In this document: positions 29,967 to 42,520 of the stretch, one piece after another
Layout: each line of letters begins with the position of its first letter
Numbering within the stretch: the first letter of the stretch is position 1
From: Pyropia yezoensis
Taxonomy: Eukaryota; Rhodophyta; Bangiophyceae; Bangiales; Bangiaceae
Assembly (NCBI GenBank): GCA_009829735.1
Contig: CM020619.1
Span: 8,918,375 to 8,982,374, forward strand
Length of the DNA stretch: 64,000 bases
Direction: 5' to 3'
Translations under genes and position numbers: made by a program
The notes under the pieces: model-generated
Seen by the model: only the letters and a program-made list of their open reading frames with translations
The model's database searches: none
Told to the model about the DNA's origin: nothing

Positions 29967-32900
29967 TACACCACCGTGTGGTCGAAGTCCTCCCAGCCCG
30001 GTCCCCAACCCGGCCCCCAAACCTTGACCGCCCCGTCCCCCCCACACGTCACCAGGGACCGGTCGGTAAGTGCCACACCCGTCACGCCGTGGCTGCCCAC
30101 CAACCCGCCTAGGCCCGCGCCCGACCAGTAATGCCGCGTCGGCGGGTGGGCGCCGCGGAGCTCGTCCAGCCGCAGCAGCGTGCGGGCGTCCCACACCGCC
30201 ACCCCGCCGTCGCGGCACGCCGACACGAGCGCCCGCCCGCGGGGCGCCTCGGCGGCGAGCGCCACCACCTCGTCCCCGTGGGCGGGCAGCGTCGCGACCG
30301 CCGTGCGGGTGCGGACGTCCACCACGCCCAGCCGGCCGTCGACGCCGCCCGTCACCAGCCGCAGGCCATCGGCCAGCAGCGCCACCGCCCGCGCCTCGCC
30401 CGCCTCGCCATGCACCCGCGCCGACCATACCGCCCGCCGCGTGTGTAACCGCACGTCGTACACGCGGAGGCTGTGGCCAACGGCGGCGGCGCCCCCGCCC
30501 GATGCCACCCCCCCCGGGTCGCCCACCGCCGCGACCGTGTGCTGCTCGTCGAGGAGGACCGCCCCCGACCCGCGGCGGGAGCCATACGCGTGCACCACCG
30601 TGGCCGACGGCACGCCCGTGTCGGCGCTCCGCCACAGGATGAGGCGGCCCGACGCGTAGACGGCGGCAAGCGTCGTGCCGTACGCCGAGTAGGCCAGCTG
30701 CTCGACGCGCCCAAAGTGGCGCGCCCGCAGGGCGCCCACCGACACGGCGTCGCCAAAGTCCCACAGCCGCACCACCCCGTCGGTGCCCCCCGACGCGTAC
30801 CGCCGGCGGAGGGGGTGCGAGCCGAGCGTCGTCACGTCCACCTCGTGCCGCCACACCGCGCGGGGGCGGGCGCGGCTGCCGGCGCCGGCGCCGGGACCGC
30901 CGGCGCCCGCAGCGTCGGCCAGCGCCGACGCCGACGACGAGTGGGTGATGGGGGGGCGCGACCGCGGGGCGACGACCGCGGCCGCGGCCGCGGCCGCGGC
31001 AGCGGCGGCCGCCACCGCCCCCGCGTCGGCGGCGGCGGCGGCCGCCGCCGCCGCCGCCGCGACCGCCTCAGTGTCTGACCCGTCGCTGCCGTCGCCAACC
31101 CCTGCGTGAAAGCCAAACGCGGCGGGCGATGCGGAGCGCCCCGCCCCCGACCGGTGGGTGCCGCCCGCCGCGGCGGGGCGGCCCACGCGGCCAATGGTGC
31201 CCGTCCCCCCCCTGCCCCCACTGCGCTGGCCGCCGCCGCCGTGCCGCCGCCCACCCGGCGCGGCGTAGTGGGCGCGAAAGCCCGGTGGCACGGCCGTGTA
31301 GGACGACGGGAGCACCTCGGAGAGGCCGCCCGCGCCAGCCACCACCACCGCTGGCGGGTCAGACGACGCGACAGTCAGGGCGCGCAGCAGCGCCCCGCCC
31401 TGCGACAGCAGCGTCGTGGACCGCCCGCGGCCGCTCCACCGGCCGGTCGCGGCGCCGCTAAAGCGCACCGGGTAGGCGCGGAACAGGTAGTCGGCGGCGT
31501 CCGCGTCGGCGGCCGCCGCAGCGGCGGGCCCGACGCCGCCCGAACGTGTTGCCAGCCGGCGCGCGAGGAAGCGCCGCCGCGAAGCTGCGCCGCCGTTGCC
31601 GGCACCGTTGACACCGCTGCCAGCAGCACGCCCACCGTCAACGGTGGCGGTAGCGGCGGCCGCGGCGGTGGCGGTCACCGACGGCGCCGCGTCGGGCGCC
31701 AGCGACGGGGGGTCGGTAAGCCCCTCGGGTTCGCCGTGACGCCCCCCCCCCCCACGACCGCCGGTGGCGGTGGCGGGGGCCGTCGCTGCTGCCCCCGCGC
31801 CCACCGCATCGGCGTGGGCGGCCACGACGGTGGCAGCGTCGCTCAGAGACGGCGCGTACTCGGGCAGCCGCCCGAGCGTCCGCCACAGGCTCGCAAACGC
31901 GTCCGCGCCGCGCCGCGCGTCGGCCGCCGCGCCGGCGGCGACGGCGGCGGCCCCGACCGTCGCGAGCGGCACCCACCGCAGCACCGCGTCGGCGGCGGCG
32001 TGCTCCAACGCCTCGGCCGCCGCCAGGTGGCCGGGCGCCCCGTCGCCGTCGGCGGCGGCGGCGGCGGCTGCCGCGGCGGGTGGCGGCACGACGGCGGCGG
32101 CAATCAGAAGCGCCACGGCGGTCGGCCGCCCCCCCCCCCCGCCCCCCCCCCCCCCCTCCCGACACTGCGGCGCCGTCTGGCGTCATCACCGACGGCGGCA
32201 GCGACACGACCGACGCAGTGGTCAGGGACGACAGCGACTCGGACGACGACAGCGACGGCAGTGACGGCACCGCCGAAGATGCCGAGCCGGGCCGCCCGTC
32301 GCGTCCCCCCCCGGGCGACCATCCACCATTGCCGCCGCGGGCGGGCGGGCCCCACAGGCCGCCGCCACCACCCCCGCCACCACCGCCGCTTCCATTACCC
32401 GTGGCACCCCCCCCCCCCCGGCCGCCGCCGCCGCCGCCGCCGCCACCCACGGCGGCGGCGGCGAGCCCCGCCGCGAGCCGCCGGCGCTTGGCACCCGTCG
32501 CGGCACGGGCAGAGATGTGGGCCGCCACGTAGGCCGCGGCTGCCGCGCCAAGCGCCGCGTGCAGCGGCGCGCCGACGCCGCCAATGGCGGCAAGCGCTGG
32601 CGACGCGGCGCCGCCACCGCCGCCACCGCCGCCACCGCTGTCCATGACGTCCACGCCTCTGCTGCCGCCGATGGCGGCACCGTCGCCAACGGCGTCGACA
32701 CCCCAGGGGGGCTGCGGTAGGACCCCAGTGGCCCCACCAGCGCCGACCGTCCCACCCCCATCGTCCGCGGCCTCCCCCCCCGCGGCCGCGGCCGACAATG
32801 TGGTGGACGGCGGGGGTGCGCCCGACGGTGGCACCGGCGGCGGCGGCGTCGGCGCGACGAGGCGCATGGACGGTCGCCGCCGGTGCCGCCGGAGGGTAAC

Positions 32901-35900
32901 GTCGGGCACGACGGCGAGCACGGCCGGGGAGGAGGCAGCGAAGCGCAGGTCCTCGAGCGTCGCCACGTCCACCGCCGTGCCGTCGTCGCCGCTGCCGCCG
33001 CCGCCGACGATGCCACCGTCGACGGCCCCGCCGCCGCCGGCGGCAGTGGCGGGGCGGTCGGCGGTGGCCACCCCCCCCCCCTCCCCCCCGCCGTCCCCGC
33101 CTTCCTCGCACGCGCGGAGGCAGGCCGCCATGCCCGCCCAGTCGCCGGTCAGGTAGGTGATGGCAAACCCCAGTGCCAGCGCGCCGCGCTCGACATCGCC
33201 CACCAGCAGCAGCGCGGCGGTGCCTTCGGCGGAAAGGCCCCCCACCGCCATGCCGGCTCCAGCCGCCCACGGCTCGACGGCGCCGCCGCCACCACCGTCA
33301 CCCCAGGGGGCTCCGCCACCCCCCCCCGCCCCCGCCACCCTGCCCCGGGCGTCGGCAGCGGCGCCGCCGCCCACCCAGCGGCCCACATCTCCCGCCGCGT
33401 CGGCCGCCATGACCGCGGCCGACCCCGCCGCGGTTGCCGCGGCGGCCGCCCGACGGAGCGCCCCAACTCCGTCGGCGGCGGCCACCACTGCCAGGGCGCC
33501 GCGAACGCGTGCCAGGCGCGTGGCCAGCGCAGAGGCGGTCCCGGCGGGGTTGCTGCCGCCGCCGCCGCCACAGCCCGCCATTGGCAACAGTGGCAGCGGC
33601 GGCAACGGCGACGACGCAGGCCGCAGCGCCGCGTGCGCGGCGGCCACCGCGTCGCGCGCCGCGTCAGCGAGCACAGCCTGCAGCGTCGCGGCCGCCGCGG
33701 CGGCTGCGCGGCGCCACGAGTCGCCGCCGCCGCGGCCGCCGCCGTCACCGCCGCTGCCGCTGCCACCAAACGTCGCGGCGGGGCCGGCCGGGGGCGCCGC
33801 CCCGTCTGCCACCCCTGCCGTCCCAGCTGTCGCCGCGGTGGCGGCGGCCGCCGCGTGGCGCAGGGCAGCCACCGCCACCGCCGCCGCCGCGTCGGGCCGC
33901 CCGGCCGCCGCAAGGTCCACCGCGGCCGACCGGGCGGCGGCCACCGCCGCGGCGGCGCCGAGGCCCGACGCCACCGCCGCGGCCATGTCGGCGGCGGTGG
34001 CGGCGGAGAGGGCGGTCGCCACCGCCGCTCCGGGTGGTGGGGGCGCAGGAAGAGGGGGCGCACGGGCGCCCGCGGACATGGGGTGGGGGGGATGAGCGGG
34101 AGAAGGTACGGCGGGGGCCGCGGCGGCAGCCGCCCCCGCCGCGTCAGCCGCCTCGACCGCCCGGCGGGCGAGCAGGCGGGACGCGGCGGCCGCCGCGGCC
34201 GCCGCCACCGCCCGGCGGCGGCGGGCGAGGCCGCGGCGGGCGGGGGCGGGTTTCCCCACAGGCAGCGCCCCCGCCTGAGCAGGGAAGGCGCCGCCCGCCC
34301 AGTCATCGTCGGTGGCGCACTCGCTGTCGCTGCTGTCGCCGACACCGCTGCCGCCGCTGCCGTCGTCCGCCGCGGCGGGGTCCTCGTCCAGGTCGGAGAC
34401 GCTGGCGAGGAGTGCCCGTAGGGCGGGTCCCGGCGGCAGCGTCCCCGCCGCCCGCCGCCGGGCGGTCGCCACCGCCGTGGCCGCGGCGGGGGTGCCCCGC
34501 AGGGGCGGCCGCGCGGCGAGCGCGGCTACGTGGCCGAGCGCGACCGCCGCCCGCGGGGGGGCCAGCGGCGGCAGCAGCGGCGGCGGCGGCGGCGGCGGCA
34601 CGACGGGGGGGGGCGCTGCCGCAGCCGTCGTGGCCCGCCCGCGGCCGCGCGAGGGTGGCCGAGCTGCAGACGCAATGGCCGGGCGGGCCAGGGCGGGCGG
34701 GATGTCCGCCCCTCCGCCCTGACCGGCATCTGCCCCCCCCACGCGCACCGCCTCAACGAGCTCCCCATCGACGGCCGCGGCGGCGGCCGCAGTGAGAGCG
34801 CCCGCATGGTCGCCACGGAGCCACAGGGCCATGGCCTGCGCGTGCCGCCGCCGGCCGGCCGCCGCGTCAGCGGCGATCGCGTCGAGGGTGGCGGCAAAGA
34901 GGCCCGTTGTGAGCTTGGCCGCCCCCCGTGCGGGGGGCGACGCTACCGCCACCGCCGCAGGTGTCGCCGCCGCCGCCGCCGCCGCTCCGGGCGACGGCGG
35001 CGCGCTGCCCCGCGCCCCGCCCCCAGGCGCGCCGACGGGCGGCAGCTCCCCTCTGTCGAGCACCCGCGCGAGCAGCAGCGCCAGCTGTTCGTCCCCCAGC
35101 CGTCGGCGGAGCAGCGCCACCGCGCCCGGCGCGTCGCCGGCCAGGACAAAAAACGCCGCCGCCAGCTCCAGCCGGTGCTTGGACAGCAGCACGTAGGCGT
35201 TTTTCGCAGCCGCCCCGCGGTGTGCGGCGACGCGCGCAAAGTCCCGCCGCAGGAACGCGGACATCCGCTCGGCACCGCGGGCGGAGTAGAGCGCCGCCAG
35301 CGCACCCGTCTTGCCCGTCACGATAAACCACAGCGCCGCCGCGTCGGGGTCGCGGTCGGCGGCCGCAAACGCCGCCCGGCCAGCACGCTCGGCCACTGCC
35401 CGGGCGGTGGCGGGGGAGCGCGCCGCCCACCAGCCGCCGCCGATACGGCGGAGCGTCGGCCACAGTGCGACGGCGGCGGGAGCGGCAGGGCCACCCCCAC
35501 CGAGCGACGTCGACGGCGCAAAGTGGCCGAGCAACGCGTCGGCCGACGAGCAGTGGAGCGCCAACGCGGCCACCCCAGCCGGCAGGGCGCCGCCTGACCG
35601 CAGCGTCGCGGCGGCGGCAAGCGTGTAGGCCGCCGCGGGGGAGTCCATTGCCGCCGTCGTGGACCGCGTTTCAGCGGCCGCGGCGGCGAGCGCCGCCGCT
35701 GCAGCCACTCGTGAGGGGGACAGGCCCGCAACGCGCACTGATGCGCGGCCGACCAGCCGCGCAAAGCGGGCCAGCCGCGCGTCGTCGCTGCCGCCACCAC
35801 CGCTCCCGCCGCCTAGACCACCGCCGCCGTCAAAGCCGTCGTCGTCATCGTCGGCGTCAGGGTCTTCGGCGGCGCGCGAGCGGGCCATAAGCTCTGCAAA

Positions 35901-38900
35901 CGTGTTGCGCCCATGGGTGGCGCCACCCGTGAGTAGAAACGCGCTCGTGGCGCTGCCGCTGCCGCCGCCACCCCCCGCACCAAACGTGGACCGCGAAAAG
36001 CCGCCGCCGCCTCCGCCACCGTCGGCGCCCCCCCCCACGCCTGCTTCTGCCGCCGTCGCGGCTGTCGACAGGACCACCGCCAGCGACGGTGGCGGAGGCG
36101 TCACCGCGTACTGCCCCGCGGCGACCGCGGCGGTAACGGCCGACGCGAGTGCCGTCAGCGCCGCCGCCGTCTGCCACACCCGCCCACCCGCAAGCAGTGC
36201 GCCCAGCAGCGCGGGGCCGGGCGCGTAGGGCGACGCGGTCGCCGCGTCGGCCATCACCGCCTCGTCGGCGGCCGCACCCGCGTCCGCGGTGGCGGCGGCG
36301 GTAGCGGCAGCGGCGGCGACAGTCCCCGAGGACAGCCCGTTGGGGTGGGCGCCACGGCCGGTGGCGCTACCTAGCGCCCGGTCGCGCAGCGGCGCGTCGC
36401 CTGCTGACGGGAGAGCGGCCGCCGCGGCAGCGCCGCCCGGCGGCAGCACCGGTCGGGCCACGGCCAGCGTCTCCCCAGCAGCCACGACCAGCAGCCCCGG
36501 GCCGAACGCCGCCACGGGTGACGCGGCGCGCGGAGCCGTGGACGACGCGGCAAAGGCTGCCACCGCAGCGGCGGCAGCAGCAGCACCATCGGGAAATCCA
36601 CCCTCCTCACCCCCACCCCGGCCTGCGGCGCCGCCGGCCGCCGCCAGCACCCGCCACACACCCCCTCCCCCGGGGCGTAAGCACAGCACGTCGAGCATGC
36701 CTGCCGGCGTGGCCACCGCCAGGAGCGGTACCCCCGACGGATCTGTGGCCCATGCGAGACCGCCGCCGCAGCTGCCACCGCCGTCAGGGCCGTCGCTGCC
36801 AGCGTCCGACCCCGACTCGGAGCCGCCGCTCCCATTGGCCGCGCCGCCCCCACCGCCGCCGCGGTCGCTGCATCCGTCCGCGTCAACGTCACCGGCCGCT
36901 GTTGCTGCCGCCGCGCCATGCCGCCCACGCGCACCAAACACAAAGCGCCACCCCCGGGGGGTATCCCCGACCGGTCCGCCGCGCGCCCACACGGCCAGGG
37001 AGCCGTCCGAGCGCAGCGCAGCGACGCTCCCCCCGTCGGTCGCCACCGCAACGGCCGTGACGGGCCGCTCAGGCCCGTCGGCCTCACCCAGAAAGGCCAG
37101 CTCGGTGAGGCTCACGCCCGCAGCCGGCAGCCCGCCACCACCACCCATCGTGCTCACTGTGTAGAGACGGACGCAGCCGTCGGCAGAACCGACGGCCACC
37201 ACCCCCGCCGCCGCGGCGGCGGCGGCCGTGCAAAGCCCACCAAAGCGCCGGCCGTGCACGCTGAGCGGGGCGGGGGTCCAAGCGACCCCGCCTCCCCCGC
37301 CGCCCCAGGCGCCCGCCAAGGGAGCAAACGCGGGGGCCACCCACGCGGCGGCGATGGTAGGACCCAACGCGAGGGCTACCACCCAAGCCGCCGCGGCAGC
37401 GGAGGAGGCCGGAGGCGCGCCACCCCCGACCGGCGGCGGCGGCGGCGCCCGGTTGGGTGTCACCACGAGCAGTGTCGGCGGAGGCTCCCCCAACACGGGG
37501 ACCAAGGACGGTGGTGGCGCGGGGCAAGGTGCGAGCGTCCAGACGGGCGGCCGGTGAGGGCCGGCCCGCGGTCGTCCCGCGGGGGGAGCGTAGGCCGACA
37601 GCACCAGGCAGCGGGCATCGACGCCGCTGTTGCTGCCCCCGCCGCGGGCTCCCTCCGCCACCGTCAACGCCAGCAGCAGCGGCGGTGCGCTGCGCACGCA
37701 ACCATCCGCCCCATCCTGGCGCCGCGTCGGGCGTGGCGGCAACCACGACACCGCCGCGTGCACGCCAGGGAGGGTGGCGGTGGCCACCAGCGGAGGGGCA
37801 CCCACTCCCCTTACCCCCCCCCCGGCTGCCCCCTCCCCGGGGGCCCACACGACCACGTCGCCGGCGGCGCCACGGGAGGCGAGCAGCGCCTCCCCCCCCC
37901 AGCCGCTCCCCGCGGTCACAGGCCGCGACGCAAACGCCACGGGCGGTGACAGGTGCCCCGCGGCGGTCCGCGCCCGCACCGCCCGCCCAGTGGTAGTCGT
38001 GGGGCACGTGTCCCACCGCACCACCATTGCGGCAGTGGTCGCGTCACCACCGTCGCCGCCGTCCATGCTACCCGCCGATGCAGGCCGCGGCGGCTCTCCC
38101 CACACAAGTCCGCCCACCCCTGGTGGGGGGCCGTCGACCAGCCGCCGGGGTGAACCCACCCCCCCAGCCCCCGGCGCCGCGCGCCCCCCCCCCACGCGGG
38201 ACAAGCAAAACACGGTGGCCACGGATGGGGGCTCTGGGGGCTCGGGCGACCGCAGTCGCCGCTCCCCGTTGCTTATGGCGTAGGAGCGCACGACGCCCGC
38301 GTTGGCCGCCGCCGCGGTGGCGGGCTCGGGGGCGACGGCCACCAGTGCCAGCACTCCCCCCGCGTCGCCGTCAGGGCGGCCAGCCGGCTGGGCCGCCCCG
38401 CCGTTGCCCCCCCCCATGGCAACGTCGTCGTCCACGCCATCGCCGTCACCGTCGGTGGCCGCCGCGGGCATCAGCCGCGCAAACGCTGCGGCGGGGCGGT
38501 CGTCGAGGCCCCGCGCGGTCCAGACGGTCAGCCGCCCCGCCGCCGCGCGGGCCACCCAGTGCCGCACCCGCGCGCAGCGCGGGACGGCACCGGCTGTGGC
38601 CAGGCCCGCAGGCGACGCCCCCGCCGTGGACGCCGACGCCGCGTCCGACTCGTCCTCGGCCGCGCCGCCGCCGCCGCCGCAGCGCACAAAAACTGCGGCG
38701 GAGCGGGTGGCGCGCTCCACGTGGGGGCCCCGCGCAACCTCTGCCATGAACGGCACGGCCACGCCGCCGCCGTCCAAAGGGGACACAGATGGGCCCCCAC
38801 CGCCGGCGCCGCTGCCCGTCCCCGCGGCGGGTGGCACGTGTGCCCACAGGCGGAGCGTGCCGTCCGAGTCGGTGGAGAGGAGCGCCGGGTGACCCCCACC

Positions 38901-39980
38901 GCGGGGCTTCCAGTCGAGGCTCGCCACCCCCGACCGCCCAAAGCACAGCTCGGCGAAGACCGCAGCGCCGGCCAGGAGCGACGTCCCCCCTCGCAACCGC
39001 GACGGCGACACTGGCGGTGACGCTCCGACGGGGGCGGCGCCCGCGGCGGGAGCCGCAGTCGTGCCCCCCGCCACGGCGCCCTCGCGGTTCACGCCTGCCG
39101 CCACACACGCAGCAACGCTCCAAACCACGCCCTCCCCGCCGCCCGCCGCAGCCGCTGCGAGCAGCGACCCGTCGGCCGATAGGCCGCCCACCGTTGGTAC
39201 GGGCGTGGGGGGGGGGAGCGCCAGCAGGACATGCCAGTCGACCTCGACGGTGCTGCCGATGCCGCTGCGGTCGTCGCCGTCGCCGGTCAGCGGCGTGATA
39301 CCGCCCCCCCAGGGCACGGGCCCCAGCGCCCATACGGTGGGAGCGGCGCCGACGGCGGCCAGCCGGTCGCCCGCGGCCGACCACGACAGCGCCGCCACGA
39401 CGGGCGCCGGGGCGCCCCGCCCGTCCTCCCCCACCGCGTCGGCCGTTAGCGGCGGCGGCAGCGGCAGGGGCAGCACCGCCTCCACCGCGTCCACCCGCCA
39501 CGTTGGCAATCGGGGCGGCGCGGGTCGCCCCCTCCCACCGGCGGGCCCATCCCCATCGCCGTCGCCGTCGACGTCGCCGGCCGTTAGCGGCGCGTAGATG
39601 ACGACCACGTCGCCGTACGCGGCGGCCAGCCCGCCGTCATCGGCACGCCAAGCAAGCGCCGTCACGGTGCGGTTGCCACCTATACCGCCACCGCCGCTGC
39701 CACTCCCACTACCGTCACGGTGGCGGCGGTGGCGGTCCCAGAGGCATGGTGGCGGGGGCAACACCGCCAAGGGCGCCAGGTCCCCCCCCCCCGCAACGAC
39801 CACCGAGGAGCCCGCGGCGTAGGCGACGGCGAGCCCCCCCGGGTGGGCGAGCGCGTCCAGGCCACCCCGGTGGGGGGCGGGCGCCATGGCGGGGAGCAGC
39901 GTCAGGGGGGGGGGGGGGGGGGGGGGGGAGGGGGCGGAGGGGGCGCCCTCGCCCCCGCCAGGGGGATCGGGTGCCCCCAT
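29966..39980 (-). CDS. RAVE complex subunit Rav1 / DMX-like (Rabconnectin-3) protein
   Basis: About 3,340 aa in two abutting frames. RAV1/DMXL proteins promote assembly of the V1 and V0 sectors of the vacuolar H+-ATPase on endomembranes. The N-terminal region (about 40-1100) carries divergent WD40 repeats (GGLAAAYGDVVVIYAP; LLSTDSDGTLRLWAHV). Near residues 1520-1650 is the diagnostic Rav1 C-terminal-domain signature: DPDAAALWFIVTGKTGAL, then AAKNAYVLLSKHRLELAAAF, then LGDEQLALLLARVLDRGEL. A final WD40 propeller (YASGGTDGVVRLWDFG; VTCGGDGAVKVWGPG) lies at 29970-30840. ATG 39980 is chosen because the longer frame opens with GTG. Ala/Gly/Pro runs make it longer than the roughly 3,000 aa of animal homologues. 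The first frame turns into Arg-rich nonsense after 32,130 while a second frame takes over at a G-tract (see 32119-32160). No introns are evident. Confidence 0.9.
32119..32160 (-). other. Frame switch in a G tract of the RAVE/DMX-like gene
   Basis: On the coding strand two long G runs sit between the last sensible codons of the upstream frame (SVMTPDGAAVSGGGG) and the first of the downstream frame (PTAVALLIAAAVV). A one-base length difference in the tract would join them. A miscounted homopolymer is the simplest explanation; a small intron or slippage is possible. Confidence 0.7.
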
Positions 39981-40798
39981 CGCAGCACGACACTCGCAAC
40001 GGCGAGGGGGCGGGTGGCGGTTGCGCACACCGAACAGAAGATGGGCGTGTAAAGGACAAAGGTAGCACGCGGGGGGGCAGGGGTCGGGAGGGGTGAGAGG
40101 GGGGAGAAACCGCAGCCAAACTCGCCGCGGCTCTACGGCGTTGCGAGGGCAGGGGTGCGGCGGGGGCGCGGCCTCAGCACATAGGGCCGACTCTCAGGCG
40201 ACGACGGGACCGGCAGTCGAAGGTGTCCCCAGCACCAGCGACGGAGAGCAAAAAACAAGCAACAAGCAACACCCCTATGACGACAAACGGTGAGAGCGGT
40301 GGGCCGCTTCGGCCGCGGCGCCGGCAGAGGGGGGGGGGGGGTGGGGGGGTGGGTGCCGTTCTTGCTTGGAAGAGGAAGCGGGCATGTGCAGCGCGGACTT
40401 CGGTGCGGAAGCGCCTACGGCACTTGCAGGTGGCATAGCCGCCAGGCGCCTCCCTCCAAACGTAGCCGCCAGAGCCACCCCCTGCCAAGGCTGGCCAGGA
40501 GGCGTCAGTGGTGAAAGGAGGTAGCCTCCCTAAGAAGAGCAGCGGTCCCTTGCTTGATGCCATCAGCCACACCATACTGAACGCACTGGTCGCCAAGTTC
40601 ACGAAAAAAAAGATAGGGTGTAATGAATTTGGACTTGGACGGAGCAAGGCATTCCCAGGTCTTCTCTCTGGCCTGGCCGGGCGACCGCCTGGTGACACCC
40701 ACGGGCAAGTCTGGCGACGTGACCTTCACCATGCCGACCCCACAGTGCCTGCAGCCGAGAACCACCACGACCGACCAGTCGCTGCCCCCCCCCCACCT
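39981..40798. other. Intergenic, promoter side of the RAVE gene and 3' side of SRP68
   Basis: No credible gene. A G run of about 13 lies near 40330. A minus-strand frame (about 40174-40580) has one hydrophobic stretch (FVVIGVLLVACFLLSVAGA), but its context and composition do not support a gene. Confidence 0.45.
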
Positions 40799-42520
40799 CT
40801 ACGTCTTGCGCTTGAACCAGCGCCCAAAGTACCCGGCCGGCGCGTCCGCGTCGGCCGCTTCGGCGCCGCTCCCAGCGGCCGTAGCCGCGACCGCGGCCGG
40901 CCCTGCCACACCCGCCGCGTCGGCGCGCCGCGACGGCGCGTGGCGGGGGACCCCCCCGCCTGCAGCCGCGGCCGCCCCCACGGGGCCACCCACCACCGGC
41001 GGCAGCGCCACCCCCGCGAGAGCCCGGTCCACCAGCACCGGCTGGGCGGGGACAAGCGCCAGCGCCGGCGGCACGCCCGCAATGCCCACGGGCGCCAACA
41101 CCGCCGCAGGGCCGCGCGTCGTACCGGCGCCACCCGCCGCGTCGCCCGCGCCGGGAGGGGGCACAAACGTGGCCACCGCGTCCAGGTGGTCCACCAGCAA
41201 GCCCGACGGGGCGGTACGGACGCCGCGGAGAGCAGCAGCAATGGCCACATCACCGCCGCCGCGGGCGCCGGCCGCTTCTGCAGCGCCGCGGGCCCGGGCG
41301 CGGTGAATGCCTCCCACAGCGGCGGCACGCAGTGCCGCCATCTCGGCACGCAGGCCCGCCGCATCCTCCGACCCAATGCCGCTGCCGCCGCCGCCGTCGT
41401 CGTCACCCTCGCCACCATCCTCGTCACCCATCTCGGCAGCCGCGGCAGCCGCCTCCATCTCCAGGTCATCCACCGCTGCTGTCGCCGCGTCTGCGTGCTC
41501 CACCGTCCGCTCGTAGAGGGCGGCGGCGGCGGCGTGTGTGCTGCTGTGCGGAGCGGCCCCGTCGGCGGCGCCACCAACGACCGTGGCCACCCCCCCCCCA
41601 GTGCCGCCGCCCAGAGCACCGCCGCCCGCCGACGCGGCGGCCACTGCGTGGCTCTCTGCCAGCTGAAAGCACCGATGCGCTCGGTAGCGTCGCTCGGCTG
41701 CGGCGGCAGCCGCCGCCGCGGGCCCGTCCCCCCCGCTCCCCCCGCCCCGGCGCAGGTGGTAAGCGCAAAACCGCACCAGCGGGGCGATCTCCTCCCCGCG
41801 GTCCGCGTAGACGCCCCCCCCTCCACGCCCTTCACAACCCCCTGCAGCAGCCGCCGCCGCCCCCATCTTTCCATACAGGGTCCCAGCGGTGGCGAGCGCG
41901 GCGAGCGCCCCAACCCAATCTGCCGCCTCGACCCGCCAGTGCCCCGTCACCCACCCCACGTACGCGTCGACCTCTGTAATGGTGTCGGCGGTGGCGGTCA
42001 CGATGGCCAGCGCGCGAAGCTCCCGCGCGGCGGCGGTGGCCTTGGCCAGGCGCCCCAGAACGGCTCGACGGGCGCGGGCGGCATTGCGGGGCGCCGCGGC
42101 GCCGCCACCACCGCCGCCACCACCGCGGTCCACCGCAGCAGACGCCTCGTCCTTAATCTCCATAGCCATGGCCCAGGCACGCTCGGCGGTCATGAGGGGC
42201 ACCTCCAGCAGCCGCGGCTCGGCGGCCACAGCGGCGGCGGTGATGGGGTGGGGGGTGTAGCGCGCCTTGGCGTGGGTGGCCTTGCAAGTGACCCGGAGGC
42301 GGTGGAGACGGCGCGAACAGTAGCGCCGATACCGCCGGTAGTCACCATGCGCAAGGCCGTGCGCGCCCTGCGCGGCCTTGATGGTGGCCAGCAGGGGGAG
42401 GGCCACACGGGGAGGCGGTGGCGCGACACCGTCGCCGCCATCGTCGGCAGAGGTTGGCGCACCGTCGCCTGAGGATTTCACGGGAGGAACCCCCGCAGGA
42501 GTGACTGCTGCAGCAGCCAT
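40799..42520 (-). CDS. SRP68: Signal recognition particle subunit SRP68
   Basis: 573 aa from ATG 42520 (context GCCATGG). The frame is open 60 codons further but without better support. SRP68 forms a heterodimer with SRP72, binds the 7S RNA S domain and remodels it for ER targeting. The N-terminal RNA-binding domain is clear: AQGAHGLAHGDYRRYRRYCS, then RLHRLRVTCK, MTAERAWAMAMEIKDEA, and AYVGWVTGHWRVEAADWVGA. The middle has TPR-like Ala-rich helices (ALAALATAGTLYGKMG; HCFQLAESHAV variants). The C-terminus ends in an aromatic/basic tail, YFGRWFKRKT. The length matches the family (about 600 aa). Insertions are Gly/Ala runs typical of this genome. No interruption is seen. Confidence 0.92.
   Translation of the reverse strand: MAAAAVTPAGVPPVKSSGDGAPTSADDGGDGVAPPPPRVALPLLATIKAAQGAHGLAHGDYRRYRRYCSRRLHRLRVTCKATHAKARYTPHPITAAAVAAEPRLLEVPLMTAERAWAMAMEIKDEASAAVDRGGGGGGGGAAAPRNAARARRAVLGRLAKATAAARELRALAIVTATADTITEVDAYVGWVTGHWRVEAADWVGALAALATAGTLYGKMGAAAAAAGGCEGRGGGGVYADRGEEIAPLVRFCAYHLRRGGGSGGDGPAAAAAAAAERRYRAHRCFQLAESHAVAAASAGGGALGGGTGGGVATVVGGAADGAAPHSSTHAAAAALYERTVEHADAATAAVDDLEMEAAAAAAEMGDEDGGEGDDDGGGGSGIGSEDAAGLRAEMAALRAAAVGGIHRARARGAAEAAGARGGGDVAIAAALRGVRTAPSGLLVDHLDAVATFVPPPGAGDAAGGAGTTRGPAAVLAPVGIAGVPPALALVPAQPVLVDRALAGVALPPVVGGPVGAAAAAGGGVPRHAPSRRADAAGVAGPAAVAATAAGSGAEAADADAPAGYFGRWFKRKT

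Noticed and set aside
31638..32118. Arg-rich tail of the long RAVE frame
   Set aside because: Abrupt change to Arg/Gly nonsense after the G tract, while another frame continues with credible protein; treated as the wrong frame after a frame break.
40508..42472. 654-codon plus-strand frame opposite SRP68
   Set aside because: Arg/His/Gly-rich composition typical of the antisense of GC-rich coding DNA; the minus strand carries a recognised SRP68.
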